Positions 23,721-37,829 of a DNA stretch of 64,000 nucleotides are shown here, one piece after another (positions within the stretch are counted from its first letter, which is position 1; every line of letters starts with the position of its first letter). The translations under genes were made by a program, and so were the position numbers. The notes beneath the pieces were generated by a model. It saw nothing but the letters and a program-made list of their open reading frames with translations. It made no database searches and was not told where the DNA came from. This DNA comes from Cinclus cinclus (taxonomy: Eukaryota > Chordata > Aves > Passeriformes > Cinclidae), in the NCBI RefSeq assembly GCF_963662255.1, contig NC_085052.1, positions 12,917,807-12,981,806 on the forward strand. The letters are read 5' to 3'.

Positions 23721-26219
23721 ATTGACTATTATTTCCCAGACCTGTTTATTTTGGAAGGGCTGGGGGGTGGGGGGTAGTGGTGCTTTGCTCCCTCCTCCTC
23801 CTTCCCTGGCAGCAATAGCCCTATTCAAGAAGAGCATCGTTCTCTCCCTCACGTACCCACCACCTCTACACGCAAAGGGGAAGTCCTTGGACATGAAGTT
23901 AGAAGGCTCTACTATTAGTTTTACAACTGCTTTTTCTGCTGGATACTGAGAAGACTCAGGCTAGGTTTCCTTCTCTTTCCAGACTGTGTTACTCTTCTCC
24001 ACCAACCCTCTGGTTGTGACTGATCCCAGGCTTGTGGTGTTCTGCCCAGGACACCCCTCAGTGGCTCAGAGTCCTCATGTGTCTCTGGAGGGTCACAGAA
24101 TGACAGTTCCATTCTGGGTCAGCTGCAAACTGGAGCTCTTTGGAGTTGAGTCTGCAGAGCCCATAGTGTATGAAGGTCAGGAGCTCTCTTTGGAGGTCTT
24201 CCTCAGGAATGGAGTGCAAGCAGATTAACAGTGGTGGGAGCTGGGCAGCTCCCTGCTTGGTCTGAGCCTTGCAAGTAACAACCCTGCTGACAGCAGAGGG
24301 GAATTTTACTTGTATGGCTTGGAGACCCCGGTGCTGGCCAGAGACCTTATCTGCTCCAGCCCCAGAGGTGAATGGGGCAGGTCAGCACTGGGAGTCTAAA
24401 GAACCTTGTATAAACTCCATGGAAGGGAGACTTGCAGGCAAGAGCAGGGACAAGGCCAGACAGGGACTCAGGAATGGGTTGTTTCAGGAGAGACCTAAAC
24501 TTGGGGCAATTGGAAAGATGACTGAAAAAGGAGTTTAGGGTGCTCAGCCAGCAGAGAGCACTGAAATGTCTCTGTGGGAGCACCTGGGCTCCCATGGGGA
24601 TTGTTAGCCATAAATATGGGCTCAGTTAATGGCTGTCTATAGCAAACCAGTCATGACATTAGGAGGCAGTGGGACCTCCTTCCTTGAGGAGAGCAGGATG
24701 CAATCTCCTCCTAACTCCTCTCTGGCTGTGGACGTCATCTTGGGTGATGCAGTTAAGCAGCAAAGTCTCCATGCAAAAGTCAACTGCTGACAGCCCCAAA
24801 AGCTGTTGGTATTTTTCACCAGGTCAAACACACAGTGCCCCATCTGTCATCCTCCAGGACCTGGGAGGGGACCTGGGCAGGTGAACAAGTTTGTATTGAT
24901 GCTGAATGCTGAGCATGGCACAAATGGATGGGACTGGGAGCTGGCTCTGCAGGGACCTACACCTGCTGGTGGCCCTTCAGACCCTGTCTGAGTGCTTGTT
25001 TACTGGAAAGGCTTAGGTACAAGTTGTCCCCATACTGCAGCTCTACTGGTTAACCCAGCTGGCAAAGGGACAAGAGGTCTCACTGAGCCCCTGGGCTGGC
25101 AGCCCTTCGGCTCAGAGCTGTGCTGTCCCATGTCCAGGCAGGCTGGAATTTTGCAGTGATCCTACAGTACTTTCCAAGTGCCAAAGCTGCAAGTTGTCAG
25201 CATGACACAAGCAGGACACATGACTCAGGGTGCTGGGAATGCTGTGTCCTTTCCAGGATGTTCAAGTGGGTCCTTTCAGGCTGGAACAAACTGCGTGGGC
25301 AGCTGAGAGGTCTGAGAAATGCTCTGTGGTGGGAGCTGGTGTCTTTGCAAGAGGAGTTTCTTTCCATGCAAGGTGCCCTGGTTAAATATTTCAAAATCCT
25401 TTCTCTCCCACAGTTTTCCTGTGCATTCCCTTCAGAGCCTGTCAGTCAGGATGCAATGAGAGCCAGGGCATCCAGCATAGCTACAGCTTGCAGCCAGCTC
25501 CTGCATCTCTGCATCCAGCGCTCATATTTGTGCAAGGGCTGTGCCAAGGGTTGAGGGAGTGCACTCACCTCTGGGGTGCTTGAAGTAGGTCCCCAAAAGG
25601 GAGAAAGTTTGGGGAAGGATTGTTGGACAATGCACTCAATGCCAGTCCATCCTCATCCTCTGTGCCCCTCCCTCTCTAAAGGAGATGTGAGGATGGATGC
25701 TGTATGTCCTAGGGGTGTTCCCATCCTCCCTCATGTCCCTCATAAAGCAGAATAGGAGTGCTGGTGCTGCTCCTCTCTCTGTGTTGGGAAGGCATCCTCT
25801 TCCTTCTGTTCAGAGAAAGTAGTTGCACCATTTCCCCATCTCCTGTCCCTGTGGCCCCATTCCTGCCATCCTGTGGTGCTCTGATTGATGCCATGGCTCC
25901 TTCCACCAGATCCACCAACAAACACCTGTATCCTCTGCTGTCTGTGCCAACTCCACCAGCTCACAGGGCTGCAGGCAAGAGGGTTTCCTTCTGGTGCCAA
26001 ACCTCTCCTGCTCAGCTCATGCCAGCAGATTTTGGAGCTGTTTGGTGCCAATGTCTTCTCCAATTAATCTTCCTCCTCCCTGGCTCCCTTCCTCACTGGA
26101 CCACATCTTGGGGAGAATCCATCGATCTTGGAAGTGTTCAACAAAGCATCTGGAGCTCAGACTAGTCTGTGTTTCCCAGGACCTTCTCCAGGTTGCTGGG
26201 CAGCACTGCAGATGCTGTC

Positions 26220-26340
26220 ATCATATTTGATGGTATTAGCATGAGGGGGGGCGAGAGGGAAGTAAGCACTTAATTGATCTGGTAATAAAGTTAATAGAAG
26301 CTCTTATGAGCTTACCAATTAAGAATAATTAAGGAAGGGT
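26220..26340. promoter_or_regulatory. Candidate conserved noncoding element
   Basis: This is a dense array of homeodomain-type cores: GATGGTATTAGC, CACTTAATTGATCTGG, GGTAATAAAGTTAATAG and ACCAATTAAGAATAATTAAGG. There is no open frame of note. Confidence 0.33.
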
Positions 26341-28769
26341 GAATGAGAGGAGGAGGTTGAAGAGAAATCCACCAGGGCTGGGATGGGCTCTCTTGGTGAG
26401 GATTTACAGCTCTTCTACCTCACACCCTCTGCCTTTGTCCTTCACCCCTAAACCCTCTTGTGTCCCTGCTCCCAAGGTCTCTGGCATGTCTAAGTTCTCC
26501 AGCTGGATCTGGGGCAGCTGAAAGCACAAGTCATGCAAGACCTGGCAGGTGTGAAGGTGAGACCTTCCCTGTCAGTACCCAGACAACACAGGAGTCCCAT
26601 GGAAATTTAACAGCAACCACTGGAGAGGGTGGTGGACTTCCTCTAAAGATCTCCCAGCAGAAGGTGAGCATTGCTTCTTGCCAGGTTTTTCAGGGATGCT
26701 GGGACTGCTCTGGATCAGAGGCTGGCTTGCCAGGAGCAGCATCCCTGTGTTCAAGCTGCAGACACTCTAGACTCTCCAAGCTGGGAGGGACCATGGGGCA
26801 TCCTGGGCTGGAGACAGAATGGCTGAGATCTGGCATGGAGAAAAAATTCAACCTCCAAACCCCTGGTAAGCACAATTGTCGAAAGAACCTCAGTGGGGCC
26901 CAGGGTTAATACAGACAGGGTTGCTGCTACAAATGGCAGGGAAAACAAGTGGGATTTTCAGTGGCTTATAAGAGGAGGCAGCAGGGACAGGTTGGGCTGT
27001 GAGTTGGCAGAAGCAGGATCAGCCTGGCTGTGGAACAACGGGCTGCAAGGTACCTGGAGGCAGTGGAGAGTAAGTTCCCTGCACCTTCCCTACTCAGGGG
27101 ACCGCGGGCAGTGTGTCACAGTTCCTGAACTCCTGGAGACACTATTCCCTGCTTTCCCCACCCTGTAGAGCTCATTGTGTGTACTCAGCTTGGTTGATGT
27201 GCCAGCTACCAGCACTGAGCTGGATTCCAGAGAGCCGGGTGGTATATGGCAAAAAAATAAGGTGTTCAGAGAATGAGTGTGATGCTGCAGTTCTGTCTAC
27301 AGCAAACAAACAGGTAGCCCAGGTTTGCTTTGCCTGTGAGCTGCCCAAAATGGGACGAAGTATCCCTGCTGCCAGAAACTCAGTCTATTCCTGGCCTGCA
27401 CCCAGCCTATCCATCTGCAACCAGCTGGGACATGCAACCAGAGCAGGGCTGCAGGGCAGCCGGATGTGGGGTTGCTTTGAGTGGCAGGTGGATTTTGCTG
27501 CAGGCACTGAAAAGCAGACACCGGGCAGTGGGACTGGACTGGCTCCCCCACCACCACTGCACAGAAGCTCTCCCCAGAACTCTCCTGCAGCCTGGACTTT
27601 TACACATCCCTCTGACCTTGGCTTTGCAGCTTGGCTCTGTCCCTCTCTCCCCATCCCTTGAGTACTCTGTGGGTGCAGAGCCATGCCCATGGATCTCTGG
27701 GCAGCCAAACCCACACATGACATTTATTTCTGTCCTGCCTGTACCACATAAAGGGCTGCTTCACCCTCACGTGAGCAGTGTGGTAGCCCTGAGACCCCTG
27801 GCTATAGGGTAGATGGGCTGGCTTCTACCACTGGGATGGAGGATGGAGGATGGAGCTGGTGCCCAGGCTGAGCATGGGAGGCATGGCAGGAGCAACCTGG
27901 AGCACCCAAGCCAGCTCAGGGCTGGCTGCATGCTGTGTCCATGGGAGGATGACACCTGCCTGCCCTGGTGCCCCCCAGGCTGATGCAGCAGACGCTGTCT
28001 GTGTTTGTTTGCTTTGAGGAAAGGAGTGAAACCAGATCCAGGCATGCTGCTGTTTGTGGCAGGGCCCTGATGCAGACACAGAGCACACGGTAAAGAGAGG
28101 TGGGATGCCAGTGCAGGAGAGCCATGTCCCTCCTGCAAGTGCCTCCACACCACTTCTCAGGGCATCCATCTCTGTCCATTCTGCCCCCACCTGCAGCCCT
28201 TCAGTGTCCTGTCTGGTGCAGAAAATCCCTTTTTTATGTTGATTTTGTAGCACCGCAATGTGATGTGTTGGGTACCAACACAGGAATGGGGACCAGGCTG
28301 GTGGTGTGACCCAGCAGAGTTCCTTGGACTCCCCTGCCACTTCAGCCTACGTGACTGGCAGAGGGTCCCTGTGAGGAGATCAGTGACATCTTAAAAGCTG
28401 CTGCAACAGTAGCCGGGTGGAAACACCCATATGCTCTGCCAAGCCCTAGGGAGGGCAGCCAGGGCCAGCAGGCTCCAAATATTGATCATGGCCAGCATGT
28501 TCATAGAACATCTTTCAAACCCTGCCATTGTGGAGAGCCATGGCCAGATGTCCTTGGTTTAAATATCCCATGGGAAGGAAGAAGGGGTACCTGTTCCTTG
28601 GAGCCAAATTTACTTGAATCATCCCACTGTGTCACCCATGGGTGACAGAGCCACCCATTGACACGGTAGGCCCAGCACATCCCGTGTGACCGTGAATCAC
28701 CTCTGCACAGGGGTGACACCCTTTCTCCCCTGTGAATACAGGCTGACTAATGGGGCTTGGGACCCTTAG

Positions 28770-28890
28770 TGGTAATCCAGAGCAGTGATTTACATTTAAT
28801 TACCCAAATGAATATGAAAATAGACTCTGCCCAAGAGCCTACTAATAATTTTCTGTGTTAACGGCTTGGGCTAATGTAAGTCCTCCCTGG
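28770..28890. promoter_or_regulatory. Candidate conserved noncoding element
   Basis: It contains GTGGTAATCC, TACATTTAATTACCC, ATGAATATG, ACTAATAATTTTC and GGCTAATGTAAG within about 110 bp of otherwise unique sequence. Confidence 0.3.
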
Positions 28891-29489
28891 AAGATCACTG
28901 GGCTGTGCAGTGAAACGAGGGACCAGCCAGACTTCAGAGGGAAGTGAGGTTGGCCATGCCAGTCAGCAGGGGAAAGTTTTTCCTGCTAGGCAGTCTGTGA
29001 CCATGGATTCTCCCCCTCTTTTTGATAGTGCCACAGGTCTGATACTATCAAGGCTCTAAAACCCATAGTTAAAGTCTCATCACATGGATACAACTCAGTG
29101 GTGGCTTTCCTGAATTTTGTGTTGCATCGTTTATTAAATCTAGGTCTGAATAAAGAGGCATTTTGTTGTCGAAGGCCATGATACAAGAGGAAGGAGTCTG
29201 GCATAACAATAGCAAAGGGATCAAACAGCAAAAAACAATCAGTGTGCAGAGACAGTTCAGGACTTGGATTCAAACCCCATCATATGGGACACTTGTGATC
29301 TTGGCTACAAACCCCCAGAGCTCTCCCTCTTTGCACCCTCCAGCAGGTGCAGAAGCATCTGAGTCAGGCTGCTGTTGTTGGACATAAAATCAGGTGATAT
29401 TCATGAGACACAGGGGGAACTTGCCTGGAAACAAGTGCAGCCCTGGACAAGGTGAGAAAGAGCATTTGGAGTCAGCAGTTATCGAAGAA

Positions 29490-30070
29490 GTAAAATAACA
29501 TTCAGCATGTTAATTAGTTAATGTTAGTGAATTGTTAGTTATCTAATAATTGTTAATTAAGTCAGATGTTGCACTTGTAAAAAAAATATTTCTAAAATAA
29601 CTTCTGCCACCAAGTTAGTCCACTCCCATGGCATCAGAGGGCTGGTCTGACAAATATGCAGACTCATGTGTTGGATGTGACCTAAGCACCACCTTTGATG
29701 GCTTTGCAGTAAATTACAAATGCACTGGCATGTCAGAGTGTGCCTGATTTGTGTGTGTTTGGTTTCTTAACCTGTCTGAATGCCATTAAATCTGATGAAG
29801 GCTAATATGAGGTGGATCCCCTCAAAATGTCCTACTGTGGTCTCTCCATTCAGTCTTGTCTCTGATTTCTTGCTGTCCAGGAGCCCGCCAGCATCTGTAA
29901 TTGAATATGAGGGCTTCTGCCCAGGGCTGCATGCTGCATTAATCACCTCAAGCTGATAGAGCCAGGCCAATAGATCTTCCCAGCATGTGAAATAACTCAT
30001 GCTAACCATTGCTTGTGATTTATCCTTTTCTGTCTTGTACGTTTATTATTCAGGATGATGTTGTGGGAAA
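29490..30070. promoter_or_regulatory. Candidate regulatory cluster, AT-rich
   Basis: The first part (29500-29590) has repeated GTTAATTAG, AATGTTAGTG, AATTGTTAG and TGTTAATTAAG phrases. The second part (29700-30060) has CCATTAAATC, GGCTAATATGAGG, GTAATTGAATATGAGG, GCATTAATCACC and AGATAA-like sites. No coding or repeat family is recognised. Confidence 0.3.
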
Positions 30071-30539
30071 CTGAGGCAAGGCAAGCCATCAGAAAGTCCT
30101 GTGGCTGGTGCAGGTGGTCCTGGTCCCCCATCTGGGAAAGCAGGGTGGGATGCAGTGGGATTCTTCCTCTGGCCCTGGACACATCCAGTCTGCAGGAGAT
30201 GCTTGGCTGGGGTCTTCACTTTCACAGGGGCTGCTGGAAATTAATTGAACAGTTGACAGCCATGTGTTGAACTCTTTGGGCATCTCCACTTGGGCTTCTC
30301 AGGACAGGCTCCCCTCCCATCTGTCTTTGTGCTGGCTGCGGGGCTGTGTCTGTCATTGGCGCCGCATTTGTTTTACTGTGGGTATTTTTCTTTAGCCCCA
30401 ATTACACTCAGGCTTACACCAAAACAAACAAGCCCTGGGATGTGGAGGTACCTGGCTGGCTCAGACAGGCTGGTGCCACGGCTGGCCCCGGGGCTGATAA
30501 AGGACCCGTGGTGTCGCTCCACCGGAGTCTGGGCTTGCA

Positions 30540-30640
30540 AAATGTGACATGGTTTTCCTTGACAATTAATCACTGGGGACTGAGCAGCATCAATTAATGG
30601 GTAATTGGCCTGATTTTGGGTCAGGGTTTCCAGGCTGGAC
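30540..30640. promoter_or_regulatory. Candidate conserved noncoding element
   Basis: It contains GACAATTAATCACTGG, ATCAATTAATGGGTAATTGGCC and TGATTTTGGGTCAGGG. The two ATTAAT cores are about 30 bp apart, about three helical turns. Confidence 0.3.
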
Positions 30641-33600
30641 TCCTTTGGGCCTTTTCTTCACTACAAAAATGAGCATCTGCCTCATGGCACCTGGATGCAA
30701 AGCCCCGAGGGACAAAGTGAATGGAGGTGTGGGTTGATCCACCAGTGGTGGCAGCCCGGGGGATTTCCTTGGGGGAATATAAACACAAACCCCAGGGTGC
30801 AGAAAGCAAACAGAGCTGGGATGAGGACATCACTGGCCTTGCACTCACCGCCGCTGTCTGTGCCCCAGCCCGGCTGGCAGCACGTGTCCAGTCTGAGCCA
30901 TGGGGTGTTTCAGGACCTGGATTCTTTGAGGTGTTCAGTTTTCTGTTTGGCCCTGTGTGGGGTCAGAAGCAAGGGCCGCTGACTTTATATTTAGGAGTGA
31001 ATTGAGATGCCTCTAATGCGAGGAAATGCAAATGTTTCTGGTTCACACTTGCTTCAGGAAAGACTGCAGTGAGGTGTCCGCTTGAAACACTTCGTGTGGA
31101 AGCTGAGGCACCAAAACAGTTTTCCTAAGACTGAAACCCTCTGATAAAACAGAAAACCTGTAGCCACTTGTGCGGCACTAGGGCCATCTCCTGGGACACC
31201 CCCATCCCTCTCCATCGAAGCAGCCACTTTGGAGAATGGAGTCTGCCAGTGGCGAGAGCCCTTCCCTTCAGCCAGGGAGCACATCCTGCTGCTGCCCGGT
31301 GTCTGGTGATCAGCCTGGGAACTCAGAAACACTCAGTGGAGGAGTACGGGATGGGAGAGTAATTTGATGCTCTGAGTGTCCAGGAGAGATCCTGCTAGAA
31401 ATACCCATCTGACACTGCTTGAGATAAAGCAGGGGAGGTGGGCTCACTTTAGCTTATCGGACACATTTCCTCTAGAGAGATCTCCATCAGCTCAGGGAGG
31501 AAACTACCGAATTTTTGTCTTTTGGTGACTTTTTTCCTCTTGAAATTTTTCGAGGAGAGCAAAGACAGTCAGGAAAAAAAGTGTTTCACTTGGTCCTTAC
31601 TTTGTTGGTGAAAAAGTTTCAGGTTGGAAAGTTTCTGTCTCTGTTTTGTTTTATTACCAGGAAATCATTTTTTCCTCCCGCAATTAAAATGAAGTAAAAA
31701 ATACTGCCTGGAGAATGAGGTGGAAAAGAAATTTTTAAGCTGAAGAAGAGCAAGTGACATATTTGGAAAGCTGTATTTTTCATAATTATCCAATGGAGAC
31801 AAAGTAAAGCACAAACACAACATGGGGATTTCACACGCTACTTCAAAGCTAATTTAATGAAATTTCATTTTTCAGGGACAGAAGCAGCTTTTCAGAAAGC
31901 ATTTGCAGACATTCCCATCCTCTGATCTTCCGCCTCCTGCTGCAACTCTGCTCGTGCTGGGATGGTACAAAAGGACATTTTGGATGCTCTCATCCCGTGA
32001 AGACCCATAGGGGCTTTGCTGGGCCTCGCCTGCTGTGCAAACTGCTTCATTCCTTGCATCTGCTGTCATCAGTCCTTGCTGGGCAGGTTTTGGGCTCTCA
32101 GAGCTGCCCTGCACCCCTAGTCTGCAGAAGAGAAATTATTCTCTTCCCCAGGGCCATATCCAGGCACTGGGGCTCCTCAGCAGGGATCTCTCCCCTAGGC
32201 CATCATCTCTGGGCACCAAGACACCCATCTCCCTCACCTTCCAGCACCAGCTGGGCAGGTAGTGGGGCACGTGAGCAGGATGTTGCGGTGCCAGGCAGGA
32301 TTTCTGCTCACCTGGCACAAACCCAGGGAGCTGTCATCTCACCACTGCCATGCTGCTAAGCATCAGGCATCCAGCATCACTGCCCCAAAACACAGTAGCA
32401 GCTTCAGAGAATCCACCTGGCAAGCTGCAAGTGTGAGCAAATGCATCATGGTGCACCAGTGTCCCATAAAACCTTCTGCATGGCTGTGAGCGCATTAAAT
32501 CCCAGGTTTGGTACAGACCCTGGGGAACACAGCCTTCAGGAGCTGGAAGTGCCTTCATCCATTTGACTTTCCAGCTCCTTTTATCATGGATTTTGAAAAC
32601 ATGCCACTTGCTAGGGTTTTGTAAGTGCCCTTTTGTGCCTTTGCTCTGCAAAATTAAACCCTGGGACAATGCTCTCCCCACTGTTATATGATAAACCACT
32701 TTAATTCATTTTCCTTCTAATTTTTCACCAAGTTGCTGATCTGATTCAGTGAAGAGACACTTCTCCAGTCCACCAAGTTTTCTGCTCTTATTTTCAGCTC
32801 TGTGTTAACCTGCCCCAGTCATTGCTAAATATGAGGTTTGTGTTTACTTGTAGGCAGGGCATTTCCCCATGGCCTTGGTTCTGAGGACCATGATGGTTTC
32901 CTGAGGTTCCTATGGGCAATGGGCAGGGTAAACAGGCATTGGTCAGACAGAACATCCTGGAGGGAGAGGTCAGCACTGCAGCCATTGCTGGGGTATGAGG
33001 AGACCTGGGATGTGCTGGTCTGATGGTGGCCTGGGCCCTTTGCCAACCTGGCAGCAACGTTAGGTCCTTGGAAAGTGAAGCTTTCAGGATCTCAGTGACC
33101 AGCAGTGCTGGGTGTGTGGCCAGGGTGGGTAGTGTGTTAAGTAGCTGATTGGAGTGGTGATGGATGAGCAAGGTGTTTGGGGCTCATTAATTTCCTGGCA
33201 GGGATCAGCTTGTCACATCCTGTAATGCAATCAAAGTGGGAGCACATCTCACTCAGGGAACACCAGGAGCACACAGTCCAGAGGCGGATCGCTGCCTTGC
33301 AGCATCCTCCGGCTGATAAAAAATGCCACTGCTGTGAGAGTTTAGCCCTGCTAAATGCTGGGCATGGCTCAGTCTTGGCTCTGTAACCCTCAGCAGAGGT
33401 CCTGCTCCCATTTGGCTGACTTCTCCTGGCTGCACAGCAAAGGTGGCTATGCAGTGGATGTTAGAGCTTAGCTTAGTGCTGCCTTGAAACCCCACCATCC
33501 CTGGGTTGCAGGTGTCCTGGGAAGCCTCTGCCTTCTGGAAGTTTGGATTAGCTGAACCACAGACCACAGCACTGGCTGCGGTTGTTCTTCCTTCCCCTCC

Positions 33601-34369
33601 TGTCACTGCATCCAGCTTTGGGACTTGCTGGGATCCCAAGAGCAGGGTTTCAGTTGTTGGACAAGGGCAGTTTCCCTGCTCCAGAGGTGCTGTGGTGCAG
33701 CCAGGCTCACAGAAGCCTGTAACTGGTTACAGCCAGCACTCCTGCAGCAGGAAGATGGACTGGAGTGGGAGGTCAGGACAGATGAGCTTGCACTCCCTCC
33801 CAGCCTGAAACTCCCCAAATCCCCAGCCTTCTCTCCAAGAAGCTCTACTTCCTGTCATCCAAAGCACTGGGAGAGCACGGAAACCAAAAGATTAAAAAAA
33901 TAAAAAGGCCTCCGTGGTGACAAACATGATCAGTATGGCTGTGAGCCAAGGCACAGCTCACCCACCCAGGGGACGAGGTCGGGGGGGACACACAGAGCCC
34001 CTTCAGCTGGGCCTAGGGCAGGGGGGAGGTTGTTTTTCCGGCCACAGCATTGTTCTGCAGGATCTGAATAAACACCCAGCCTGGTGCACCCAGGCAAAGG
34101 GCACACTTCCCTCCCAGTGCCTGGAGTCCTCAAGGAAACCACTTTTGTCTCTGCTTTTGGCTGACCCTTGGAAAACACCTCCACTCCTTGCAGTCAGCAG
34201 TGCCTGCACCAGCACCACAGGTCCCTCGCTGTCGGAGAGGGTGGGACCCAAGACTGTATTCCAGCTCCTGTGCAGACATCTGGTACACAGTCTCCTCTGA
34301 GAAAGTCAAAATCTCTCATCTGCTTCTTCAGAACCTAAACCCAGCGTATGTGTGGATGTGCTTGAGAAG

Positions 34370-34490
34370 TACTTTAATTTACCCTTTTAATATGAATAAT
34401 ATTAAATAGTAATGATTTGATAACCATTTAATTATTCATACATCTTGTTTACTACTACGGATTACTTTGGTTTAATGTTACTTGCAGACA
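34370..34490. promoter_or_regulatory. Candidate AT-rich noncoding element
   Basis: Short TAAT/ATTA motifs are very dense (ATGAATAATATTAAATAG, AGTAATGATTTG, CATTTAATTATTCATAC, GGATTACTTTGG). It could equally be a low-complexity AT-rich patch. Confidence 0.22.
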
Positions 34491-37400
34491 ACGGGGACCT
34501 GAGGTCAGGCTCAGCTGCACCACAGTGAGCTGCAGCATCCCAAATAAAGGGAGGGATGCTCAGTGGTGGCTGTCCCCAGGTGGGACAGGACTGGGAAAAT
34601 GCCACTCTCTGAGCTTATGCAGGCAGACAAGGTTTGAAAGCTACTGGGTTTGTGGCCAGCTGCAGCTGGGGAACTGTAGCTGGCCTGCTGATCTGTACCT
34701 CTCAGCTTCTAGAGAATTTTCTGTCTCTGAGTCCACTCATTAGCCATTCTGGGGGGTCCAGGACATAGCTGGGATCCATCAGGCTCACTTGTCCTGGGCA
34801 TGCTCTAACAGCAGGGAGGGCCAAGGCAGCAGGGAGCTGGCTGTTTGCACTGGGCATGGAGCCTGGAGCTGGCACATTCCCCAGCTCAGCACAGAGCTCT
34901 GGCTTTGCCTGATGAAGCTCTCACAGGTGCAGCAGCATCTGATGGGCTCAGGACAGGACGACAGGACCTGAGTCACTCCAAGAAGGCATTGGCACCAGGT
35001 TACTGCAGTGTCCAGGGACAATGCTGTTCTACAGGGCAGCAAAGACCAGCTCTAGAGACACCACCATGCAGGAGCTGCCGGGACAGGTGTGATGTCAGGG
35101 ATATAATTTTCCCGTGCCATTCATGATCTTCAGCCTAGGCATGTCAGTGCTTGGAAGCATGTGTGCCCCTCATTTCATCCCATGCTGAATCAGATCTTGC
35201 CTCTGTGTAGGAAAAAGCTGCTGCCTGGCCAGCCTGCTTTGCTGTGTGGCAGTGGTATCACCCAGAGAAGGCAACACACTTCTGTACAGCACAGGAGTTG
35301 AGGAGTGCAGGCTCATGGCCAGAGAGCAGCTTAGCAGCCCATTTCGTGCCTATTATCCAAAGCACTGAGAAGGCTGCAGATGAACTAAGTGAGGGACTAA
35401 GTAAATAAAGGATTGACCTTCCACCCCAGGGGCCAGAGGGCAGCTACAAACTAGTGCTAATGTGAAATAGAGAGCCAAACTTTGCAGACTCTGGAGGAAT
35501 TTACCCTGGAAGCATCAAAGAAGGTAAAGGACTCATGTATCACCCTGTCTGCATCTACATGGGATGATGGCCCTGCCACCCAGCAGACCAAGTTCTGGCC
35601 AGAGACTCTGGGAGGGACCTGTGTCAGTTCAAGGGCTGAAGCAGAAAAGTTCTACAGGGAAATCCCTGGCTTGGATGCCCCGGGCTGCTCACACTTTCAG
35701 CGTGATGCCCCGTGGACAGCTCAGCACAAACGATCTGCTGTGTATCCCCCGGTGTCCTGTAAAGGCACCATGGGGCTGCTGGGTGCTGTGCAGATGGGTG
35801 GATCTGGGAACCCGTGGTTTTATGTTCACCTGTGGGTGCTGGGACTGGGGACCACTGAGAAAGCTTGGGCTTTGCAGTACGGTGTTTTCAAAGGACTTCC
35901 TAAATAGGGCTCACATCCAAATGCCTCAGGCTGGGCAGCCAGCATCCCCAGCTACTTTTGACCATATGCAAAGAGACACACGGAGAGTCATATGAGAGAG
36001 GCAGAAGACCACAAGGGATGGATGGGTCAATAGAAGTTGGCAGATGGATGTGGCAACTGGAGAAAAGGAAAAACAAGCAGATAAAGGTGAGAGGTGGAGA
36101 TCACCAGAGGAGAGCTTTGATTGGGATGTTTTGACCGAGTTATTCCAGCTGAGGGAAGTTGAACCAAGGGGTGTTTTTTGTTATTGTTTTTCTTGCTCCT
36201 GTCTTTTCTTAGGGAGAGATGAAGCTTTGCCTTTTATTAACAGTTTGAGATGTGTGGGCTGGCACAAAGCACTTCTGATAAACTTCCAGGGTTCCCAGAA
36301 TAGTCAGGCACTAATTCATTCTCAGGACCATGGCAATGTACACAAACCTCTTTAGGCCAGTTGCATTATGAAAGTCTGTGAGAGATTTACACCCTGTTAG
36401 CAGGACCCCTAACCAGTCTATGTGTTACGTACAAAACAACTGGACCTCTGGGCTGCTTTCAGCTCCATTTTCTATTTTAATTTTTGCCCAGAATTGCTCT
36501 TCCTGCCTTACAAGTGATGCCATGTTACTGTGCTTGCCTTTCCCTTGGTGAAAAAAAAAATAATAAAAAAAATCCCCAATCCCCCAAAGCACCCTGTTAA
36601 GAACTTCCACATCTCATTGAGCTGTTATTAATAGGGGGATTGTCTGGTGTCACAGCACAGGCATAAAATACATTATCACATAATCTTATTTAGCAAACAC
36701 TTGTGTTGCTTCGCCCTTGGTAATTGCATTTGGGAGATGTAATATTTATGAAAGGGGAGAAGGAAATGTCTTGACTCATCTCCTGTGAGCAGTAAAAGTC
36801 CTGGGAAAAAGGGGAAAAATATGCTGGAAGGATGAAGGGGATGTCAAAACTGCTGTTTCCTTTGCAGCAGGTTCCGTGCCCTGTCAAAACTTCAACTTTG
36901 TTGCTGAGCTGCTCCTGGAACTGAGTGAGGCTGGGGAATGGATCCGGGTTTTGCACTAGGCTGTGTCGGACCCCAGAGTTCTCACAGCACCGCTCTGCAA
37001 ATCCTGCTGCGAGCTCACTCGCTGCCTTGGGTTAGCTTTTATTTCTGGTTGGACCTGCGAGGCTCTTCGGCTCTTCAGGCTCGGCTCCGAGGATGCTCCC
37101 CTCTCAATGGGAAGATGGATCAGGATTTCTATTAGGACTGAAATCTCCACGCATTTCTGTGTCAGACTCCACAGTCCGGGAGCAGCAGCTGAGGAGAGAA
37201 GTTTTGCCTGGGGTACAGCATCTCGACCCTGTGAGCTCAGATCTGTGTGGGCACCTTTCCCTCCATCTCTGAACCTCAGCTCCTGCCAATTGCAGATTGG
37301 GGGAAAATTTGAAGCAGAGGATGAGCCGCTGGAAGTTGTCCCTGTTTCGCAGGGAGTGCTTAGGGAAAGGAGAAAGCTATCTTGGAAGATTATATAATGC

Positions 37401-37829
37401 CTCGAATAGCTCCATTCTATCGGAGCGCTGAAGTATTCATCCCCAGAAAACACAGCTCATTTCCCCACCTACATAAACCTACGTCCCTTCCTACCCCCAG
37501 TGTCCGTGGGTGACTTTGACTGGCCAGCGAGGCACTGTGGGCTCTTCTGAGGTCCCAGAAACTCCCGCTCCGGGAAGTCGTGGGGGGAACAATAACACAA
37601 ACCAGCCAGTTTTCGCAAGCCCCGATCCTGTCGGCACTGGTAATTCAAAGCCATTGGGGATGTGCACGGAACTGGGAAACTGGTCTCACCGACTGTCCTT
37701 CCCGATTTATGTTTACTCACCGTGTTTAATGTTTGTTTTCTGTCGTGCTCTCTCTAAGCTGATTTTTGGCATTCCACTTGGGCAGTTAGAAACGTCCGCA
37801 AAACCTTTGGGATGGAGCCGGCTCTGACT

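Noticed and set aside
35482..35907. 141-codon plus-strand frame in the intergenic region
   Set aside because: Composition is unremarkable, no family motif, no convincing splice or promoter context; a chance frame is more likely.
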